From: Pandoraea fibrosis | Lineage (GTDB): Bacteria > Pseudomonadota > Gammaproteobacteria > Burkholderiales > Burkholderiaceae | Length of the DNA: 64,000 bases | Direction: 5' to 3' | NCBI RefSeq assembly: GCF_000807775.2 | Contig: NZ_CP047385.1 | Location: 5,456,001-5,520,000, forward strand | In this document: positions 58,083-64,000 of the stretch, piece by piece | Layout of the letters: every line of letters starts with the position of its first letter | How positions within the stretch are numbered: the first letter of the stretch is position 1 | Made by a program: the position numbers and the translations under genes | The notes under the pieces: generated by a model | What the model saw: the letters and a program-made list of their open reading frames with translations, nothing else | What the model was told of the DNA's origin: nothing | Databases searched by the model: none

Positions 58083-60053
58083 TCAGGCTGCGTGCTGGCC
58101 GTTATCGGCGGCAGCGGCGTCGGCAGTCGTGTCCTCCGACGCGCGGCGGCGTCCGAGTCCTTTCTTGAGGTGGATCATCAGCAGCGAAATCGCCGCAGGC
58201 GTCACGCCAGAGATGCGCGATGCCTGCCCCAATGTCTCGGGTCGCTGTGCATTGAGCTTCTGACGCACTTCGATCGACAAACCCCGGACATCGTTGTAAT
58301 CGATGCTGGCGGGCAGCACGGTGTTCTCGTTGGCTTCCTTGCGACCGATTTCATCCGCCTGACGGTCGATATAGCCCTGATACTTGACCGCGATTTCAAT
58401 CTGTTCGCGAATCTGATGGGCTTGCAGTGCATCGTCGGACAATGGCCCTTCGGGCGCGAGACGACCGCCCTGCACTGCCATCAGCGCGTCGTACCCGACT
58501 TCCGGACGGCGCAGCAGATCGGCCAGCGAGTACTCGTGGTCGATGGCCTTGCCGAGCAGCGGCACCGCATCTTCGGCCGGGAAGGTCTTCGGATTCACCC
58601 ACGTCGATTTGAGCCGTTCTGTTTCACGTGAAACAGCATCGCGCTTGCGGCAGAACGCTTCCCAACGAATATCGTCGACCACACCGAGTTCACGGCCGAC
58701 TTCCGTCAGGCGCATGTCGGCGTTGTCTTCCCGCAGCGACAAGCGATACTCAGCGCGGCTGGTGAACATGCGATACGGTTCGGACACGCCCCGTGTAATC
58801 AGATCGTCGACCAGTACGCCGAGGTATGCCTGATCGCGGCGCGGGCACCACGCTTCGCGCCCCTGCACTTGCAGCGCCGCGTTGATACCGGCCAGCAACC
58901 CTTGCGCGGCAGCTTCTTCATAGCCGGTCGTACCGTTGATCTGGCCGGCGAAGAAAAGCCCGGAAATCACGCGGGTTTCGAGCGAACTGCGCAATCCGCG
59001 TGGATCGAAGTAATCGTATTCGATGGCGTAGCCCGGACGCAGGATGTAAGCATTCTCCATGCCTTTCATCGAGCGAACGAGTTCGAGTTGGACGTCGAAG
59101 GGCAGACTGGTGGAGATGCCGTTCGGGTAAAACTCGTTGGTCGTGAGGCCTTCGGGCTCAAGATAGATCTGGTGCGACGTCTTGTCGGCGAAGCGATGGA
59201 TCTTATCTTCGATAGACGGGCAATAGCGTGGCCCCACTCCTTCGATGACGCCGGTGTACATCGGTGACCGGTCGAGCCCGCCACGAATGATGTCGTGCGT
59301 GCGCTCGTTGGTGTGCGTGACCCAGCACGGCACTTGGCGCGGATGCTGTTCGGGGCGACCGAGGAACGAGAAGACGGGTACCGGATCGAGGTCGCCGGGC
59401 TGTGCTTCAAGGACGGAGAAGTCGATGGAGCGACCGTCGATACGCGGCGGCGTACCCGTTTTCAACCGGCCTTGCGGCAACTTCAACTCTTTCAGACGGG
59501 CCGACAGACTGATAGCGGCCGGATCACCGGCGCGACCACCCACGTAGTTATTCAGGCCAACGTGGATCTTGCCGTCGAGGAAGGTGCCCGCGGTCAGCAC
59601 AACCGCACGGGCGCGGAAACGCAGCCCGACCTGGGTCACGGCACCGACAACGCGGTTGCCTTCGACGATGAGGTCTTCCACGGCTTGCTGGAACAGCCAG
59701 AGGTTGGGCTGATTCTCCAGGCGATGGCGGATGGCCTGCTTATAAAGAAGGCGATCGGCCTGCGCGCGCGTGGCTCGAACTGCCGGGCCTTTGGACGAAT
59801 TCAGGATACGAAACTGAATACCGCCCTCATCGGTCGCGGCCGCCATGGCGCCGCCCAGTGCATCGACCTCTTTGACGAGGTGGCCTTTGCCGATCCCGCC
59901 GATGGAGGGATTGCAGCTCATCTGGCCGAGCGTCTCGATGTTGTGGGTGAGCAGAAGTGTTTTACAGCCCATGCGGGCCGAGGCGAGCGCAGCCTCGGTG
60001 CCGGCATGGCCGCCACCCACCACGATCACGTCGAACTCGGTTGGATAAAGCAT
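58083..60053 (-). CDS. mnmG: tRNA modification enzyme MnmG (GidA)
   Basis: 656-aa FAD enzyme that, with MnmE, forms the 5-carboxymethylaminomethyl group at U34 of tRNA. The FAD loop is [12 protein letters not shown] (12-23). [30 protein letters not shown] and the [16 protein letters not shown] type motif ([15 protein letters not shown]) are present, with a C-terminal helical domain to about 630. Its reading frame contains a perfect parS site (around residues 473-478, VSRET). It begins the mnmG-rsmG-lipocalin-parA-parB run, right beside the origin. Confidence 0.98.
   Translation of the reverse strand: MLYPTEFDVIVVGGGHAGTEAALASARMGCKTLLLTHNIETLGQMSCNPSIGGIGKGHLVKEVDALGGAMAAATDEGGIQFRILNSSKGPAVRATRAQADRLLYKQAIRHRLENQPNLWLFQQAVEDLIVEGNRVVGAVTQVGLRFRARAVVLTAGTFLDGKIHVGLNNYVGGRAGDPAAISLSARLKELKLPQGRLKTGTPPRIDGRSIDFSVLEAQPGDLDPVPVFSFLGRPEQHPRQVPCWVTHTNERTHDIIRGGLDRSPMYTGVIEGVGPRYCPSIEDKIHRFADKTSHQIYLEPEGLTTNEFYPNGISTSLPFDVQLELVRSMKGMENAYILRPGYAIEYDYFDPRGLRSSLETRVISGLFFAGQINGTTGYEEAAAQGLLAGINAALQVQGREAWCPRRDQAYLGVLVDDLITRGVSEPYRMFTSRAEYRLSLREDNADMRLTEVGRELGVVDDIRWEAFCRKRDAVSRETERLKSTWVNPKTFPAEDAVPLLGKAIDHEYSLADLLRRPEVGYDALMAVQGGRLAPEGPLSDDALQAHQIREQIEIAVKYQGYIDRQADEIGRKEANENTVLPASIDYNDVRGLSIEVRQKLNAQRPETLGQASRISGVTPAAISLLMIHLKKGLGRRRASEDTTADAAAADNGQHAA
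58620..58635. other. parS site inside mnmG (perfect)
   Basis: TGTTTCACGTGAAACA, identical to the consensus ParB-binding palindrome. It encodes V-S-R-E-T in the mnmG frame, so the site is kept despite coding constraints. Confidence 0.95.
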
Positions 60054-60100
60054 CGCAATTTTGCCGCGCGCGGCAAACTCTCTGGATTCGGTAATGGCGA

Positions 60101-60106
60101 ATTATA
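60101..60106 (-). promoter_or_regulatory. -10 element of mnmG promoter
   Basis: Perfect TATAAT on the minus strand about 48 bases before the mnmG ATG. The best -35 candidate is TTACAA at a long 20-base spacing, so the promoter is probably weak or activated. The first parS site lies 35 bases further upstream, close enough for ParB to influence it. Confidence 0.55.
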
Positions 60107-60140
60107 GCGGTATTGCGGTGCATCATTTGTAACTGCCCGG

Positions 60141-60156
60141 TGTTTCACGTGAAACG
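60141..60156. other. parS site (1 edge mismatch)
   Basis: TGTTTCACGTGAAACG: the last base only differs from the parS consensus TGTTTCACGTGAAACA. Confidence 0.93.
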
Positions 60157-60183
60157 TGAGTGGAAAACGACGATTTTGGAGAC

Positions 60184-60199
60184 TGTTCCACGTGAAGCG
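60184..60199. other. Degenerate parS-like site
   Basis: TGTTCCACGTGAAGCG: three differences from parS. The CACGTG core is kept, but ParB binding may be weak. It lies 43 bases from the previous site. Confidence 0.5.
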
Positions 60200-60403
60200 T
60201 CGGGGCAATGTGGTTCTACCCAGCGATGATCTGCCGCCGCCCGTGAACCACAATCCTCGGATAAAACCCTCCCTTGGTCCGGCTGCCCGGCTACGGAAAC
60301 TGCCGATCCGCTGAACGCGCTCCCTCGGAAAGTCTCTCCGTCAGGACACCGGTGATCTACGCAAGCGATTTGCCCGAGTCCACCACTACGAGATCGGTGC
60401 GCG

Positions 60404-60419
60404 TGTTTCACGTGGAACG
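60404..60419. other. parS site (2 mismatches)
   Basis: TGTTTCACGTGGAACG: one internal and one edge difference. Confidence 0.75.
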
Positions 60420-60583
60420 CGGGTAATGGCCACCGCCGGCCCGTCGCTCCGCCGAATGGAACGCCGCTCACTAACTCTCTTCGCCGTATGTCGCCTCACC
60501 CTTCCCACCCTCTGCATGAAGCTCGCTCAGAAGGAGTATCGGCAATCTCTGCAAAGCGATTGCGCGAGTACAACCCTCACCCG

Positions 60584-60599
60584 TGTTTCACGTGAAACA
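60584..60599. other. parS site (perfect)
   Basis: TGTTTCACGTGAAACA, identical to consensus. Confidence 0.96.
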
Positions 60600-60796
60600 T
60601 GGGTAATGTTGCCGCTGGTCTATCAGATTGGCGGCATTGGATTCGGGTTCACTACGCAACGACCTATCCCAACACCCCTTCATCTTCCACGTCCAGCAAC
60701 CGGGATCACCGCCATCCGGAGGCACTCTGCTTAAGAATCGCTCCGACGCGATATTGGCAAACTCCGCCAAATGATCCACGGCATGATGAATGCGCA

Positions 60797-60812
60797 TGTT
60801 TCACGTGAAACG
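60797..60812. other. parS site (1 edge mismatch)
   Basis: TGTTTCACGTGAAACG. Confidence 0.93.
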
Positions 60813-61023
60813 TGGATGACGATGATGCAGGAGGTGCTTCGGCTCAACGGCATCAAAGTCAGCTCACCCGACGCTCCCAGGAGAGTCGCCCGCCTTCCCC
60901 ATCTCCAGTCAGCGAGCATCACCGATACCTCGACCGCCCTTCACTTTGAGGCCGCTTTGTCAGAGCATCGGCAATCTCTGCCGAGCGATTGCCCGAGCAC
61001 GACTGCCGTAGGACCAACGCACG

Positions 61024-61039
61024 TGTTTCACGTGAAACG
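61024..61039. other. parS site (1 edge mismatch)
   Basis: TGTTTCACGTGAAACG. Confidence 0.93.
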
Positions 61040-61165
61040 TCGGGGATGCCGCAAGCACCTCGGCCCAGTCCCACCGGATTCGGCTTGCATCACAGCACCT
61101 CCCGAGACATCGCCCTCCCCCTTCCATGCCTGGGGGACAAGTGAGGATCGCCGGTGCCCCAACTG

Positions 61166-61181
61166 CGTTTCACGTGAAACG
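61166..61181. other. parS site (symmetrical edge change)
   Basis: CGTTTCACGTGAAACG: a perfect palindrome with both outer bases changed; the 14-base core is intact. Confidence 0.9.
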
Positions 61182-61565
61182 TGATGGGATTTCCGACGCA
61201 AACAGATCGGAAACAACGTCAGACAGACAACACACCATCAGCGCTCTAGTAACGGGCGCCTCCACAACCAAAAGAGACGCCTGGAGGGATATCCCCCGAT
61301 CATCGATACCGGCGCCGAACGCATCGCTTCGCTTCGGGCTAGCCATCCCCTTCCGCAAGCAACCGATCGCGCTCCAATGCACGACGTTTTACCTCGGCGA
61401 TGAATCACCGATGCAGCACGTTGGAAGAACAAGGAAAGATTCACGGTGCCTGATGGACCGACGTCAAAGGGGGATGATTCAGCCGATCCTTGCGACTCGA
61501 AAGCCTGAAAGCAAATGGCCAAATTCGCGGGATGGGGCTTCGCCATGCCCTCCCCAAATCTCCAC

Positions 61566-61581
61566 CGTTTCACGTGAAACC
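61566..61581. other. parS site next to the DnaA boxes
   Basis: CGTTTCACGTGAAACC: the 14-base core is intact and both outer bases differ. It is 62 bases from the first DnaA box. Confidence 0.85.
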
Positions 61582-61639
61582 GGAAAACAAAAACCGGCGA
61601 ATCCAGCCCAAAGCTCACCTCGACAAAACGCGTCGAAGT

Positions 61640-61820
61640 CGGCTTATCCACACGCCCGGGCAGTCACTGCCAAATGGCTTTCGGGAATTTGCTTTTCTGT
61701 GGATAACCTCAAACGAAATTTCCGTCAGATTTTGCGAAAAATCGCGCAACCCCTTATTGCGGCAGTGCGCCATAGATTTCGGATATCCACAACTATCCAC
61801 AAGCAACTGTGAATAAGTGA
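61640..61820. other. oriC: Probable chromosomal replication origin (oriC)
   Basis: Five DnaA boxes within 173 bases: two perfect (TTATCCACA 61644-61652; TGTGGATAA 61698-61706) and three with one change (ATATCCACA 61783-61791, CTATCCACA 61793-61801, TGTGAATAA 61808-61816). Between them, 61707-61760 is A/T-rich with T and A tracts, a plausible unwinding element. The neighbourhood fits: parS cluster, mnmG, rsmG, parAB. dnaA itself is not in the window. Minus-strand genes to the left are read away from this point. Confidence 0.88.
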
Positions 61821-61910
61821 GTTCGCCGACGCCGTGGATCACTCGTCAGCGTCGCCTCAAAAAAATGGGGCCGGATATCCGCGAATGCGCATCCCTTCCT
61901 CATCGCCCGT

Positions 61911-61941
61911 AAAGAAAAAGCCCGCCAAACTGGCGGGCCTT
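61911..61941 (-). terminator. Rho-independent terminator of the liv operon
   Basis: Minus strand GCCCGCCA-GTT-TGGCGGGC, eight-base perfect arms, followed by TTTTTCTTT. It lies about 35 bases after the livF stop and shields the origin region from liv transcription. Confidence 0.9.
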
Positions 61942-61973
61942 TCCATAACAGCAAACCTGACAAGCAACGAAAC

Positions 61974-62720
61974 TCAGGCAGCCTTCTTCGCCAACCCCAG
62001 ATACGTCTCGATGACCTTGGGATTGCTGGCCAGCTCCTGTGCGGGGCCCTCCAACGCCAGCTCACCGGTCTCGATCACGTAACCGTAATCGGCCACCTGC
62101 AACGCTGCACGCGCGTTCTGCTCGATCAGCAGCGTCGCCACCCCCGTCTTGCGCAAGTCGTTGATGATGTGGAAGATCTCCTTCACGATCAGCGGCGCGA
62201 GGCCGAGACTCGGTTCGTCGAGCATCAGCAACTGCGGCTTTGCCATCAACGCACGGCCCACCGCCAGCATCTGACGTTCCCCCCCGGAGAGCGTGCCCGC
62301 CTGTTGCACACGACGCTCCTTGAGGCGCGGGAACAGCGCATAGACCACGTCCATCTGATCCAGGAAGTTCTTCTCGCCAGCACGCTTGCGACGGTAAGCC
62401 CCCAGCAGCAGGTTGTCTTCAACGGTCATCGTCGAGAACAGCTCGCGCTTCTCCGGCACCAGACACATGCCGCGCGACACGCGCGCTTCGATGGTCAGCG
62501 CCGACATCTCGTGACCGAGATACGCCACGCTCCCACGGCTCGAGCCGTTGTGCGGCAAGGCGCCCATGATCGCGTTGAGCATGGACGACTTGCCCGCGCC
62601 GTTCGGGCCGATCACGGTCACGATCTGGCCCGCCTCGACCCGCAGATGCGCGCCATGCACCGCCTCGACTTTGCCGTATGCGACGGCGAGGTCCTTGACC
62701 TCAAGAATCGCGTCTGCCAT
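61974..62720 (-). CDS. livF: Branched-chain amino acid ABC transporter ATPase LivF
   Basis: 248-aa ATP-binding subunit. Walker A is GPNGAGKSS, the signature LSGGERQMLAVGRAL, Walker B LLMLDEPSLGLAP, and the LivF-type YGKVEAVHGAHL N-terminus is present. ATG 62720 overlaps the LivM-LivG stop by one base; the long upstream frame is shadow. The LIV-type family imports Leu/Ile/Val or related amides; the exact substrate is unknown without the binding protein. Confidence 0.95.
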   Translation of the reverse strand: MADAILEVKDLAVAYGKVEAVHGAHLRVEAGQIVTVIGPNGAGKSSMLNAIMGALPHNGSSRGSVAYLGHEMSALTIEARVSRGMCLVPEKRELFSTMTVEDNLLLGAYRRKRAGEKNFLDQMDVVYALFPRLKERRVQQAGTLSGGERQMLAVGRALMAKPQLLMLDEPSLGLAPLIVKEIFHIINDLRKTGVATLLIEQNARAALQVADYGYVIETGELALEGPAQELASNPKVIETYLGLAKKAA

Positions 62721-64000
62721 CACTCCACTCCTCCAAGGTACGCCTCGAGCACCGCCGGGTTCTTCTGCACGTCTTCGGGCAGCCCCTCGGCGATCTTGGT
62801 GCCGAACTCCATCACCACCAGGTGATCGGTCAGATTCATCACGAAGTCCATGTCGTGCTCGACCAGCAGCACGCTCATCCCTTCGTCCTTGAGCTTTCTG
62901 AGCAGATCGCCCAGCGCCTGCTTTTCCTTGTAGCGCAGACCTGCTGCCGGCTCGTCGAGCAGCAACAGCGTCGGGTCGCACGCGAGTGCACGCGCAATTT
63001 CCAGAATCCGTTGCTGACCCAGCGCCAGACTGCCCGCTTCGTCGTACATGTGAGCCCCCAGCCCCACACGCTCGATCTGCATTTTGGCCTCATGCAGCAG
63101 CATCGCTTCTTCGTGGCGATCCAGACGCAATACGCTCGACCACACGCCCCCCTGGGGACGGCGGCGCAGCCCGTTCTTGTCACGCAGGTACGCACCAATG
63201 GCCACGTTCTCCAGCACGCTCATGTGCGGCATCAGACGCACGTGCTGGAAGGTGCGGCCAATGCCGCGCTTGACGATCTCACGCGAGGCCAGCCGATCGA
63301 TGCGCTCGCCAAGGAACGAAATCTCGCCCCGGGTCGCTTGCAGCACGCCCGTCACCAGATTGAACGTCGTCGACTTGCCCGCACCGTTCGGACCGATCAG
63401 GCCCACGATCTCGCCGGCCTTGACCTCGAACGACACGTCGTTCACCGCGACCAGCCCCCCGAACTCCTTGCGAGCCTTCTCCAGCTTGAGCACCACCTCA
63501 CCCACCGCCGGCTTGGCGCGATGGCCCAGCGGATCGGCTTGCTCGGGCGCCTTCGCCACACGCCGCGCCGGGAATATCTTGCCGAAGAACGGCCACACCC
63601 CGTCGCGCGCATATTGCAGCAACAGCACGAGCAACACACCGAACACGATGGTCTCGAAGTTGCCGTTGGCCCCCAGCAGCACCGGCAGAATGTTCTGCAG
63701 GTAGTCCTTGAGCACCGTCAGGATCGCCGCCCCCAGCACCGCGCCCCACACATGCGACACGCCACCGACGACCGCCATGAAGAGGTATTCGATGCCGTGG
63801 TTCAGGTTGAACGGCGTCGGGTTCACGGCACGCTGCAAGTGCGCGTACAGCCAGCCCGAGATCGACGCGAGCACGGCGGCATACACGAACACCACGACCT
63901 TCATCCACGCGGTGTTCACCCCCATGGCCTCGGCCATCACGCCACCGCCCTTGAGCGCGCGAATGGCGCGGCCAGGGCGCGAGTCGAGCAGGTTCTTGAT
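62720..64000 (-). CDS. LivM-LivG fusion: branched-chain amino acid ABC permease/ATPase (partial, 5' end off window)
   Basis: At least 426 residues, open to the window edge at 64000. The N-terminal part visible (about 1-145) is the end of a LivM permease: the [20 protein letters not shown] loop, then membrane helices ([33 protein letters not shown]). After a short linker an entire LivG ATPase follows ([49 protein letters not shown]). Fused permease-ATPase subunits of this kind occur in Burkholderiales. LivH and the binding protein presumably lie further right. Confidence 0.93.
   Translation of the reverse strand: MKNLLDSRPGRAIRALKGGGVMAEAMGVNTAWMKVVVFVYAAVLASISGWLYAHLQRAVNPTPFNLNHGIEYLFMAVVGGVSHVWGAVLGAAILTVLKDYLQNILPVLLGANGNFETIVFGVLLVLLLQYARDGVWPFFGKIFPARRVAKAPEQADPLGHRAKPAVGEVVLKLEKARKEFGGLVAVNDVSFEVKAGEIVGLIGPNGAGKSTTFNLVTGVLQATRGEISFLGERIDRLASREIVKRGIGRTFQHVRLMPHMSVLENVAIGAYLRDKNGLRRRPQGGVWSSVLRLDRHEEAMLLHEAKMQIERVGLGAHMYDEAGSLALGQQRILEIARALACDPTLLLLDEPAAGLRYKEKQALGDLLRKLKDEGMSVLLVEHDMDFVMNLTDHLVVMEFGTKIAEGLPEDVQKNPAVLEAYLGGVE

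Larger units (their letters stand above)
60361..60997. repeat. Diverged module repeated ahead of parS sites
   Basis: Three copies of an 18-20-base motif of the form GCnnAGCGATT(T)GCnCGAG at 60361-60379, 60551-60568 and 60980-60997. Each lies 33-44 bases before a parS site. Two also share the preceding block ATCGGCAATCTCTGC (60540-60554 and 60967-60981). This points to duplication of a parS-bearing unit. Confidence 0.65.
60054..61910. other. Non-coding origin/centromere region
   Basis: 1.86 kb between the mnmG start and the livF terminator. The scattered open frames are short, overlap on both strands, and repeatedly translate the parS palindrome, so I treat none as a gene. Contents: the mnmG promoter, eight parS or parS-like sites, a diverged repeated module, and a DnaA-box cluster with A/T-rich sequence. 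Confidence 0.85.

Noticed and set aside
60145..61816. Several 60-230-codon frames in the origin region
   Set aside because: They overlap on both strands, share only the translated parS palindrome (FHVKR / VSRET), lack ribosome binding sites and have no family resemblance.
61644..61816. DnaA-box cluster as a DnaA-titration site rather than an origin
   Set aside because: Possible in principle, but the A/T-rich core, parS cluster and mnmG/parAB neighbourhood together favour oriC.
60054..61973. CRISPR array or IS element in the repeat-bearing region
   Set aside because: The recurring units are parS palindromes at irregular spacing with no uniform spacers, no cas genes, no transposase and no terminal repeats.

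Overview
The window is high-GC bacterial chromosome, and its gene content and order point to the Burkholderiales, most likely Burkholderiaceae. Pandoraea or a close relative is my best guess, but this comes from remembered gene order, not a search. It holds most of a peritrichous/lateral-type flagellar and chemotaxis regulon, the complete F1Fo ATP synthase operon, the mnmG-rsmG-parA-parB locus, a very likely chromosomal replication origin with a parS cluster, and the start of a branched-chain amino acid ABC transporter. I see no rRNA or tRNA genes, CRISPR arrays, insertion sequences or prophage.

Layout. 1-4443 (+): fliLMNOPQR, the C-ring and export gate. 4566-15377 (-): flgBCDEFGHIJKL, the rod, hook, rings and junction proteins. 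15793-17732 (+): flgA, flgM and flgN. 17722-19366: an atypical lower-GC island with a small ORF and a tightly packed three-gene plus-strand operon (QueF-fold protein, small CBU_0592-like membrane protein, HAL3/PPC-decarboxylase-like flavoprotein). 19363-25495 (-): flhB-flhA-flhF-flhG-fliA. 25693-41938 (-): flhD, flhC, motA, motB, a CheY-like regulator, cheA, cheW, three chemoreceptors, cheR, cheD, cheB, cheY and cheZ. 42508-45572 (-): a Bcr/CflA-type drug exporter and an acyl-CoA ligase. 45948-53435 (-): atpIBEFHAGDC. 53680-60053 (-): mnmG, rsmG, lipocalin, parA, parB and an ArsB/SLC13-type permease. 60054-61910: non-coding origin/centromere region. 61974-64000 (-): livF and a LivM-LivG fusion cut by the window edge.

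How it works together. FlhDC at the top should switch on the basal body and export genes. FliA (sigma-28), held by FlgM, should then switch on late genes; sigma-28-like promoters are visible before flgM, flgK and motA. The MCPs, CheW and CheA feed CheY, which acts on FliM. CheR, CheB and CheD adapt the receptors, two of which carry the C-terminal xWxxF tether. Almost all minus-strand genes left of the origin are read away from it, so motility, ATP synthase and partition genes are co-directional with replication.

Most noteworthy: (1) eight good and one degenerate parS sites around oriC, one inside the mnmG reading frame, several embedded in a diverged repeated module; (2) five DnaA boxes at 61644-61816; (3) the three-gene island inside the flagellar regulon, whose QueF-like and HAL3-like proteins both seem to have lost the cysteine normally used in catalysis. 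This island is the best candidate here for an undescribed system.
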